This document shows positions 54,601 to 64,000 of a DNA stretch of 64,000 bases, in pieces. Under the pieces are notes generated by a model. It searched no databases. It worked only from the letters and a program-made list of their open reading frames with translations, and had not been told where the DNA came from. Location: contig CM034548.1 in NCBI GenBank assembly GCA_020055645.1, forward strand, positions 19,096,001-19,160,000. The letters are read 5' to 3'. This stretch comes from Tomocerus qinae (Eukaryota; Arthropoda; Collembola; Entomobryomorpha; Tomoceridae). A program made the position numbers and the translations under genes. The number at the start of each line of letters is the position of its first letter. Position 1 is the first letter of the stretch.

Positions 54601-57562
54601 CGTATTTTCATAATTATCTTAACTTTAATGAAACAAACTCAATGTCAACCAGATCTAAAGTGTATGTAAAACAAAATGTAGATATAAAACTAAACTCGTA
54701 TGGCCAAAGAAGTTTCTCTGAACAATCACTAAAATACTGGTATAATATACCGTTAGAAATTAGAAATTCTAAGTCACTCTTTATATTTAAGAAAAAGTTA
54801 AAATGTCACTTACTGGAACTACAAGAAAATGATTGTCAAACATTACAAATGCCCGATCCTGCGGAATCGGACTAATTAATTCATAATTGTATTTTTTTTT
54901 CTCTCTTTAGTTATATGTTCAAATGTAATCAAAAATTAAAAATTAGATCAATGTATTACAAGTTTGTATATAACTTCTGTACATGGTAATGTATTTTGTA
55001 TGACTATCATGTACCCTGATATCCTAAAGACCTTACGAGGAAGATATCTTGTAATAAATATATATATATTATGAATATGCAGACGTCAGGTGAATTTGTA
55101 TTTCAATGTGCAGCTACGTTTTGTACTAATTAAAGCTAGCATGCTACCATGATTTCCAATTGCATTGACAAAACAATTTAAAAAGTAATTAAAAGGTTAT
55201 GTAAACCCACTGTATTGATACTAATTGAGCATTTTGGCCTGTTTCCATAAATCTTGATATTTTCATTAAACCCGATGTAAGAATTTTGGCATTATCGATA
55301 GATCAAGTGGGAGAATATTCTCGTTGGGTAATTTTATAAAATAGTTGATGTTGTGGAGGTATAATGTTGTCGAGACGGGCTAATGATATGTCCAGGGGTA
55401 ATTGGGTAAAAAGTTGGTATAAGTTAGAGAAAGTAAGACGTAGTAGTAAGTAGCAGGGTTATTGTAAACGGGGCTTTGTTTATTAAAATAAAAATTGAAA
55501 ATTGAATCTACAAGATTGTGAAGTACACAAGTTAAGCCAAAGTGCTTTGGAAATTTGCCAAGCCAATTTCAAAGTTGCATGAATAACAGTTTTATATCAT
55601 AATGAAGCTCTTTTGTATAGGAAGGCATTGAATTAAGGAATCAGCATTCTCAACTCGCCAAGTCGTACTCTCGTTCGTTCGTTTCTATCTATCACAAGGT
55701 ACATTAGATTGGAGCTGGTTCTTAGCAAACCTTAAATACATTGTATGGATGGTAGTAAGGAAGAATAGCACGCTTCACTACCTTCTTCCTTCATTCTAAC
55801 AAAGATTCCTTATTTAATCGACTTTCTCTATACACGACTGGATTGGATTCTATATACTCCATTTACATTCATTCGCTATTGTCGTTTATTACATTAGCGA
55901 TAAGTCACTACATGGAAACGCGTACACAGCGCATATAGCGAGCACTAATGTCACAACTTACAATTACAGCAATCCCTTAATGTAAGTTAACCCACTCCAG
56001 CAAAGATATACAAAGAATTTGTTATTTACATACCTCTGCCTGTATGTAGTTGGAGGCACGGATGTAGTTCTCTAGCATTTCTAGCTAATCCTGCTCTCTT
56101 TCGAATATCTACATGGCATCTACATATTTAGCAATCCTGCCCTGCCATGATTTTTATTTTCTTCTCTAGTTCAATGGGAAACATAACAGAGGCAATAGAC
56201 TGGCTGTAATTGCAAGTTTTTAATGCCTTTTTTAGAACGAGTGCAAAGTTTAAACAAATGAGTTTATTTGTAGTGTTCATTTTAAACGACTCCTGCTACA
56301 TTGAAAACTTAGATCCGTCTGGAATCATGAAACGTTTACAAAACTAGCTCGGTTAGAAACAAAGGAGATACCTGCGTGAGTTTACTTTTATGTCCGAGTT
56401 TTAAAAAGTCGTTTCATATTATTAAAGTTATTATTATGTCGAATTTGTTGGCAGTAGGTACATTACATATGGGTGAGTTAAACATTTATGCTTCACTCGC
56501 ATTATGAATCTGTGCATAGTTATTAATAATGACTCAATAAACGGACCACTGAGTTTTCAGTAAGATGCGTACGTGATGTGTATTTTTGTAGCTGTTCCAT
56601 TCCGCCGTAATATTAGCTATGAGTCTGTGTGCCAACACCAACAAAACTACTTACAGATTTTAGCCATGTCTGTCTGTGTTATTTGTGAACATTTGCATAA
56701 GAAGACTATTCCCGTGTGCATGTAATATACGCACGGCAAGAAAACTTTTGTATGATATACGTACAGTTGCTACACAAACACTGCCAACCATATAGCTAGA
56801 ATGACTATTAGTACACACATATAAATTTAGTAGGCAGTATGTGTGCATGTAATAAAATATAAGATGTTTGTAATTTGGAAGCATAAGAGTAGAGAGGCGT
56901 GGATTTTCCCCGAATCCTACTCCTTTTGCAATTCACGTTAAACATTATCAAGCATTTTAATGATCTCTCTATACAATTCACGTAACAATGCGAACTGGAG
57001 TGGATATTATAATAGGAATGAAATGAAACCCTTTGACAAGTTCGATTTCATTTTGACTAGGAATAAAGGAACGGAAATAGGAGCTAGTGTAAGTGAGTGA
57101 AGATGTTGAAATTTTCCCAAAGTTAGTTAGCTCTGTGTTTTTACTAAGTTAGTCAAGAAAGTTTTCCTTCTCTCAATTCACACAGCTTCATCAAAAGTGT
57201 GAGTGTAAGTAAAAGAATCCTTAGAAAGGATTTGTCCATATGCAAACTGCATAGACAAGTTTAGTAGTAATAGAGAAAGGAGTCGAACCACGAAGGACTC
57301 CAATAAATTCTAAGTCTTAGTACTACTACAAAGGATACTATCACATAACCCGTGTTGTTGAGACGATATAAAAAGGAGACTGAGAGCAGTGCAATGCAAT
57401 AAATGTAACGAAAGAAGGCAAGTGAATGACAACTAACCCGGCATGTTGAGGAGACGAGGATGCGGAAGTCGAAGGCTCGTACTGATACGAATAGTTTGAG
57501 TCAAAGGGAATCTTTCGCTTGAGAACGAGTCCTAACTGCACCAAATTTCCACAACTCGTCAT
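39664..57562 (-). CDS. FRMPD4: FRMPD4-like WW-PDZ-FERM scaffold protein
   Basis: I resolve 24 exons that join in phase to 1,618 residues. A WW domain (about 65-95) has first Trp W69; the second signature position is Tyr (Y91 in TTTYEDPR). It is followed by a PDZ domain (about 106-184, carboxylate-binding loop LGFGF at 116-120). A linker with [17 protein letters not shown] and [11 protein letters not shown] is strikingly like vertebrate FRMPD3/4. The FERM domain (about 253-585) contains [35 protein letters not shown] and VSPKYGLS. The remaining thousand residues are Ser-rich and Pro-rich with acidic patches, ending in a helical block of about 205 residues in the last exon. Vertebrate FRMPD4 (Preso) is a cytoplasmic scaffold at synaptic membranes that binds PSD-95 and phosphoinositides; the role here is inferred. 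The ATG at 57562 starts exon 1; untranslated exons may lie further right. The stop is TGA at 39664-39666. Confidence 0.92.
48775..48788. repeat. AT dinucleotide microsatellite
   Basis: A short uninterrupted AT run in intron 7 of the FRMPD4-like gene. It is low complexity only. Confidence 0.7.
53191..53417 (-). other. exon-like open segment inside intron 1 of the FRMPD4-like gene
   Basis: On the minus strand a good acceptor (AATAATTGCAG before 53417) opens a 227-base frame that ends at a donor-like GTAAAG (53190). The translation has ordinary protein composition, with [18 protein letters not shown] and [16 protein letters not shown], but I do not recognise it. It cannot be spliced to coding exon 1 in frame: joining it there gives a stop within seven codons. 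It could be an untranslated or alternative first exon, a nested gene remnant, or a chance frame. A second unexplained minus-strand frame (53922-53683) lies just upstream. Confidence 0.25.
54150..55072 (+). mobile_element. 5'-truncated non-LTR retrotransposon (LINE), C-terminal reverse transcriptase region
   Basis: A frame open from 54171 to the TAA at 54873-54875 (about 234 residues) has the pattern that ends LINE reverse transcriptase proteins: [18 protein letters not shown], then a segment with [66 protein letters not shown] and a final [15 protein letters not shown]. The reverse transcriptase catalytic core and endonuclease are missing. After the stop come about 190 bases of untranslated tail ending in TTGTAATAAATATATATATA, the usual AT-repeat end. 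It is a Jockey/CR1-like type; the clade cannot be fixed from this piece. It lies in intron 1 of the FRMPD4-like gene in the opposite orientation. The lack of stops suggests a fairly recent insertion. Confidence 0.85.
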
Positions 57563-57700
57563 ACCTCTTGGAAATCCTTGGCACCCACTTTAGTTACTGA
57601 AAAACTATTGTTTTGCATGTATATTATAATGCTTATCTGGAACTAGGTATCCAGATTGGGAATTCACGAAATTTGTTTGTGAGTGAAAGAGAGACTTATT

Positions 57701-57722
57701 GTCGTCGACGTCGTCGTCGTCG
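57701..57722. repeat. GTC trinucleotide repeat
   Basis: A run of GTC/TCG units, CpG-rich in an AT-rich setting, about 140 bases upstream of the first ATG of the FRMPD4-like gene. It may be part of that gene's leader. Confidence 0.65.
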
Positions 57723-60422
57723 GGTTGAGTGAGAGAGAGATTTGGGTCTGCTCAGTCGATCTCGTCGCGTGCAACTGATTTCGTTTGGTCTGCATTGGCA
57801 ATAATAGCATTTCTCCTCCTCCTCCTCTCTTTACATATATGTATTGACAATGCGAGTAGTCTCTGTAGGAATGGAGTGAGAAGTAGGAGAGGAGGACTAA
57901 GAAATGACAGAGTTACATAATAAACGGTGGTTGTGAGTTTGTGTGTGTCGGATCGTGATTGGGAACACTCAGTGAAGAGACGTGTGTATACGTATCACTC
58001 TCCGTTCCGTTCTGGTCGTTGGGTTGGAAATCTCCAGAATGGAATAATATTCTGATTTGGGTTTGGACACTAAGTACTTGTGCACTAGCCTAATGTCATT
58101 TGTAGCAAATCCAAGTGTCAAATGAAGTAAAAAGAGTGTTGGCTGTCCTTCTCCGTGTCGCTAAGACGAAATCCTGCGGACTACAGAATGAGTAGCAGAA
58201 GTGGTCTGGAATTTTTGTAGTACTTGGACTGGAGGAGACTTGGGGAGCCATGGCAGAGAGGAGCCACTATGGAGGAGGAAGCGGATTCCGTCTTGTTGGT
58301 TCGTGCCACCGTTCACAGGAAATAGAAATAGAATCACCACTTTTCGACTCACTGGCTTCCCTTCCTTCGGTTGACTGAGAAAAGTTAAAATCTTGTGTTC
58401 GTGGTGTGGCAGAGGGAAGCAGAGTTTTCTGTCTGATGGCATAAGAACAAGTAACTACCACGTAGTAGTAGTAGTAATACTAGTAGAAGGAACAGACCGC
58501 TCTTCTCTCAGATCTACTAAGTAGCAGTAAGTATATGCAGAGAGGATATTATATAATATTATACTACTATACAATATTATTATGTAAGTAGTAGACTTAG
58601 AAGGAGGATAGCTAGTAGTCGGAGGAGTAGTAGTAGTAGGATCCGACGTTGTTGGAGAAGGAAACGGACAGAAACAGAAGCTATTCGCGATTCACAATCT
58701 CTTAGTTGAGAGAGCTACTAAGTAAGTAAGAGTTACTAATACAAACGACTCGCGTACGTAGGTTCAGTACGGATGTTATTTCTACGTACATACAGATCCT
58801 TCCTTTCATATCCCATCCCAACTAAGTCCTTTCAATGTTCAATCCCAGTAATTCTATTCTACCAATGTATTCAGTAATAGTGAGTTTGAGTTGTCCTCTG
58901 ACTTGACTTAACTCTCACTTGCCCTGGTCCAGACCTACTTCCACTTGTTTCCATTATTCCAGTATAGGCCCCTGCGCCGCCACTACTCACTCCTCATTTC
59001 CAATATTCCAATACCCACTGCACAAATCCACCATTATTATAATATGTAGCCATGACTCAAGAACTCAATGAATCCTCCTGAGCATCCCACTTACACTTAC
59101 TCCTATTCACATCCACCTTATAAATGTTTACCACGGAGACACTCACTTTCCCCATCCAATTCTGTCCTTTTCACTTGAATAAATTTCAAATTAAAAACAT
59201 TTAAATACTATACATGATCCTATAGTTAGAGAGCCATTGTTTTTGCACAAGATCACTGGTTAGGAGGAAGACAGTAATTATTGTACTTATGCATTTCTCC
59301 GTGAATTGATGTGTGTAGGAGTACAAAAGAGTAGAGAGGACGACTGGGAAAAATGAAGGATGATGAGAATGAAGTTGTACACTACAGATGGAATACTAAA
59401 GACAAGCCATCCTCGGATAATATAGCAATTCAATTTGGACGCAAGAAAATATATCGAATCGACTTTGGAAAAGTTTTTATCAATCCTATCTCTCTTGGGT
59501 AGTGTTTAGTCGAGGAGTAGGTACTTGCCTTAGTACTTCACCACTATAGAAACGTTTTGTTCTTAAGTCCCGTTATTTCATACTGAAGCTATGTACTTGC
59601 GTTTTCCTTCTTTCACTCACACATACTCTCCACCACTACTACTTTACTACTACTACATACAGCAGACTTGTTCTATACATTATACAGAGCTATATAGTAT
59701 AAAGGGTCCTTGTTTTATAGCCAACAGAGATATTATGATGAGACGATAAAATATGTTCTTGTAGAATCCTCGTCGGGAAGAGAACAGAGTAGCATGTTTT
59801 GTATGCACTATGTATTGTATCGCGCAGCAGTGTAATATATAGTCTCATAAATTGAATGAGAGCAAGATAAAATCGACATTGTCCTAGGATGAGTTCTCAG
59901 AGAGTATGACTTCACTTGCCTATTGCATGGTATCGAGACCAAAGAGTCGAGTAGGAAGAAGACACAAGACGAAGAACAAGAAGAGGATCTACTTTATGTA
60001 TGTAGTTGTGTAGTAGTTCCTCGCATCCACACACATACACGGAAGTAGCAGATAGAAGCAGTAGTCGCTTCCGACGGACTCGACGTTCCTATTATGAAAT
60101 ATGAACTAATGTTTTCTATCTCCTCTTGTTCTACAGCCAGGATCATCGTGTTGATAGCACCACAACTAAAAGTGTGCATGTAAAATGCTATCTCTATTTA
60201 GCTATCTGCACAGATGGAAATATCTGGATGGAAATGCAAATAAATGGCTGGGAAGTGGTCTTGTTCATCTTGTCGACTCTTATTATATGTAACAGTACTG
60301 TAGGTAGCCCTCTAATGTACTGCGGTCTTCTTGTGGTGATATGATGGTGATATGTATGTATGTGTGTATGTACTACTAGTAGGTGATGATGTGATGTAAG
60401 ATGCAATGTACGAGGAAGAAGG

Positions 60423-60444
60423 GATGATGATGATGATGATGATG
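60423..60444. repeat. GAT trinucleotide microsatellite
   Basis: Seven consecutive GAT units in a wider GATG-rich stretch (about 60340-60445). Confidence 0.8.
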
Positions 60445-63400
60445 GTTCGGATGCTTTGGTGGCTGCAAGGCGACAGAACAGAAATAGCAACACTCTCTAT
60501 GTATAACTCACACGCAGTGTCATCCTCCTGCACACACAAACCGCAAAGGCTCCTAAAATTCACTCCTTTCTCTCACTCAAATCCAAGTGCTCCACTATTA
60601 CCACTCCACTGCTTACACTTTTACACATTATACACACACTGCAGAATCCACTACAACTAACATCACTTATTTCCACAGACCGGAAACGTAGGTCGCTCCT
60701 AATCTATAATGCACTCCTAAAATCAACATTTCCTCTGATAGCCCTAGGTTACAACAACCAACCATCTACGACTACATTTCTTCAATTACACATACACCAA
60801 AATTTTAATCTATTTATTCCAGTATGAACCAGTAACATACGCAAACACTCAAGGCAACGCCCACAAATCCTACAGCAATACCCAAAAATAACAAAAGTTT
60901 ACAGTTTTCGACAATACAAGAGATTCTCCTCTGCAGATTTTGCTTCCAAGAAATAAATCCAAAGATTAAACAACTCTATGAAGCCCTAGTAGTAACAATA
61001 GGAAAAATGAAAATACATCTTTCAATACTGGTTTATCTAGATCTAGATGGGTAGGTCTTCATCATATTATTTCCCTTGTAGCTCTTCTTTCATTTTTTCT
61101 GTTTCAATTTTCCTATCCTTAATTAAATGTTTAATTTTCTTTCCAGAGAATTTTAATTTGCAGGACAGAAATGAAATACTGCTTTAATTAGGATAGCAAA
61201 AGTTATTAGTCTTTCCCCAAAAGATTCTAGTTATCATGTGGCCTCTGCAAAATAATGAAGTAGTTCAAATACGTAGCATGGAATTCTGAGAATCGTATCA
61301 ATTTTGTCATCATCATAATGGCATTGCTAAAGTCGGGTTATTGGAGTGCTTATATTTCCAGGTTGCTGGGAGTAGTTATGTACGTGTTAAACGTGTCCAT
61401 CCTAACTTTCACAGAATATTAGATACTTGTAATAAAAATTAATCTCTAATATGTGGGTCTTTGACCCGAGTGTGGTCAGGCATTGCTCAGATTGCTCACA
61501 AGAATTTGATTAAATAAATTATAGCACTATGAAATACTTTAAATTAAAGCCTAGAGCTTATAATCAAACACTGACATAATCTCTTGTGAATTGCCTCTTT
61601 ACTCACTCAGCTTTACTCTGTGTCGTTCAGCCAGAGTAAAATGGAATCTTCCCTTTGCGGCTTTTTGTTTTACCATCTCTGATATTATTCTCTAATAATT
61701 TCAAAGGATGATAATACAAACATAGTAAACTGAAATTCCTGGCTATGTAATTTAACTGGAGTGCAATATGTGGTAGCCTATATAATAATGAAGTTTCAAT
61801 TTAGCTCTAGTCCCCAGAAACATAGAACTTTGCAATTTGCCAGATAGAATTTTGTTCTATATACAAGTACTTATATACACAAGCTTTGTAGTCTGCATTC
61901 ATAACTTCATAATCGAAAAGCATTATGAAATATGTAAACAAATGCTCCCATTCTACTTCGTTATGGTGATACTAATTATCATTTCAATTAAACTCCACTC
62001 ATGTATCTATCTGCTATCTTCATAGCAGACGTACATGTAAAACCCTCATGAAACTCAAATTAATTCTCTTTCATTGAAAAAGAAGTCGAATGAATAATTA
62101 TTCAACGTACCATAGGGTAGAATGACGATAAGGAGTATACATACCTCTTGTTAATGAAAATATTAAGTACCTGCTAAATTTATTCGCATCAAGAAATAGC
62201 CAATTCACTGATTTAAATGAATAAACATAGATTAATGTTGAAACGGATTTGCTAATAAATAACTTTAGTAATTTTGCTTATTAATTCCATAGATACAACG
62301 TATTGTATTTGTAACTCGCAAAAACTGCGCATTTTTTAATTCCATGAAGGTCTATTTGTGGATCATGTTTATAGAATTGTTGGAATAATTCTTCTTTGCT
62401 TTTGCATCTTTGGGTTTGTGCAAAAAATGTGATAACTCAAACTGCTAAATGGTTATTTGGAGCGCCGAAGTAAACATGGATATAGTAAAGTAAAGAGATT
62501 TGTTAATGGGAAACGAATCGGAGTCAGGAAATAATTAACTGTCTCAAGTCAGCTTGCACTGAAAAAAAGGAGTAAAAAAGCGTGGAGAGAAAGATACATG
62601 CGGTGGTATTTGCAGTTGTATTAGGAATACAGAATTATCAAGCAGTGCAATTCCAGAGTTCGGATCGAAATCAAGTTAAAATAGCCAAGGAAGAAAAAGG
62701 TGGAGAGTAACAGAACGTTGAGTGCAATTTCTTCGGGTAGTCTCCTCTGTCGTCGTTATCGCGTTACCGGCTACGTTTCATCTTACAAGCAATCACCTTC
62801 CTCCATTATATATAGTATGAGTAGAATATAGTCTGTAGGTAGGTATATATTTATACCATTAATATGTGACATTATCTATACACTTTCGAGTTCGGGTTCT
62901 ATAGCTCTGTGTACTTAGAAAATGTGCTCAATTTGTGTACAGCAGTGCACAAACTTTTGTGTATGTGTTTACCCATTACCTATATTATTATATGTACATG
63001 TAAGTTTGTAGTATTATGTTTCTTGCACTTCCTCCTACCATCCTATAGTATAACTTAATGTTTAAATACGAAAATATATAGCACTAATAAACTAACCTGA
63101 ATTACTCGGCTTAAACTCCCATAGCTTTCTTCTCGTTACCTCCAGAAATGTGAGCTGAGCTCCAGCTCAGTTTCGTTGCAGTTGGATTAAGCTCAGTTAG
63201 AGTAAATTAGTTTGGGGTTGAATGAAATTGCTCTTATTTGTATTATGTAGCTCCTAGCTACCTAAAGGGAAATTCCAGTAATTGCCGTGCATTGAGAATT
63301 GCCACCTGATTTTTGCTCTGGCTCCTGGATTTTCCTCTGTGCACGTAAATACACAGATATGTAATTTCCCTTGCTTCAGTCCCTTTATTAACATCCCTAC

Positions 63401-64000
63401 CCACAATCAGAGGGATTCGGTTGATTGTGCACAAATAGAAACTCAATCCATTCCGCCACTACTACTGAAATGTCCACAGACTTATGTGTCAAAGCTACAT
63501 AGACATCACCACAATATATTTAGCACAAGGACAGATCCTTATACGCTAACTTACCTAATAACATATTTGTCAAAGGCAAAAAACATTTTCATGGATTACA
63601 CAATTCATTCCACTACTCATTAAAATTATTCGTTGGCTTCCATAACCACAACTACTACTCATTTATCTATATATGGTTTTAAGTATATTTTGCAAATTGC
63701 TCATTAGGCCGTATTACTTTTTAATCATCAAAAGAAATTGAATACCATCACAAGAACTGACTGGCAAAAGTGTGGAGCCATGTCAATCCCAGTCAAATAT
63801 TAACCCTAAAGCCTTTTTCATGCAATTAGCACTAAAATTAAGCTCGAAACTAATTGGCCAGCCAAATTAAATAATGTTTCTGGTTGAGTTGTGAGAGGTA
63901 TTTACCTCTTGCTGTCATCAGACTGCGACATATTACCAATTAGATCCTATGTAGTAATACGTTACCGTATGGAATAATAATTCGACGGATAACATTTATG

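Larger units (their letters stand above)
52488..57437 (-). other. FRMPD4: intron 1 of the FRMPD4-like gene
   Basis: At about 4.95 kb it is by far the longest intron in the window, running from the GTTAGT donor at 57437 to the acceptor before 52487. Besides the LINE fragment and the exon-like segment listed separately, I see no structured feature. Long first introns often hold enhancers, but no specific site is supported here. Confidence 0.7.
39664..57562 (-). other. FRMPD4: exon map of the FRMPD4-like gene
   Basis: Coding exons in transcript order: 57562-57438, 52487-52365, 51987-51844, 51767-51599, 51377-51264, 50595-50500, 49258-49067, 48659-48540, 48292-48156, 47691-47587, 47432-47318, 46724-46647, 46413-46309, 46225-46093, 45784-45523, 45184-44908, 44800-44600, 44188-43958, 43181-43056, 42932-42358, 41841-41562, 41423-41214, 40740-40429, 40290-39664. 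The sum is 4,857 bases (1,619 codons with stop). The WW domain is split by the exon 2/3 junction and the PDZ by exon 3/4. The acceptor of exon 23 (AAAG before 40740) is the least certain; an alternative inside the exon would drop a few residues. Confidence 0.86.
57563..64000. other. region upstream of the FRMPD4-like gene, no supported gene
   Basis: I see no exon series or recognisable protein in these 6.4 kb. The part up to about 60700 is rich in simple repeats and pyrimidine tracts and probably contains the leader and promoter of the FRMPD4-like gene. The rest is plain AT-rich sequence. Frames near 57729-57920, 58161-58442 and 60194-60493 are low complexity and are not called as genes. Confidence 0.5.

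Noticed and set aside
57729-57920. Plus-strand frame with a hydrophobic Leu run
   Set aside because: The Leu run comes from a CTC/CTT repeat, with no gene structure around it.
60194-60493. Minus-strand open frame rich in Ser and His
   Set aside because: It is the translation of GAT and CA-type simple repeats.

Overview
This is nuclear DNA from an animal, most likely an arthropod. It is AT-rich, its genes are split into many small exons by mostly short GT-AG introns (about 60-400 bases), and the proteins are metazoan families. I cannot name the order or species from the sequence alone.

Layout. Positions 1-2307 hold the first coding exon (minus strand) of a seven-transmembrane class C receptor whose remaining exons lie off the left edge. 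About 17 kb without a convincing gene follows (2308-19000), apart from one frame-broken coding-like fragment at 5276-5573. A compact gene block follows: TBL2 (plus, 19726-22141, six exons, 450 residues), RAD51D (minus, 22805-24330, five exons, tail to tail with TBL2), a long foldback repeat (24852-25095), and GCN1 (plus, 26204-38503, 44 exons, 2,615 residues). Tail to tail with GCN1 is a large WW-PDZ-FERM scaffold gene of the FRMPD4 type (minus, 39664-57562, 24 exons, 1,618 residues). Its 5 kb first intron carries a truncated non-LTR retrotransposon in the opposite orientation. Positions 57563-64000 upstream of that gene hold simple repeats and no supported gene.

I placed exons by hand from splice sites, reading frame and family resemblance. 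For TBL2, GCN1 and the FRMPD4-like gene every exon joins in phase and the summed coding lengths are multiples of three, which supports the models strongly. RAD51D is the exception: exons 4 and 5 cannot be joined in phase with canonical splice sites.

Functionally, TBL2 (a PERK partner at the ER) and GCN1 (the GCN2 activator on ribosomes) both serve the eIF2-alpha kinase stress response and lie only about 4 kb apart. RAD51D belongs to homologous recombination and the FRMPD4-like protein to membrane/synaptic scaffolding. I see no operon-like logic. I found no RNA genes, CRISPR arrays or complete autonomous transposon. The best leads for something unusual are the RAD51D phase conflict, the foldback repeat between RAD51D and GCN1, the conserved-looking but unnamed C-terminal part of the FRMPD4-like protein, the receptor with a low-complexity ectodomain, and two unidentified coding-like fragments.
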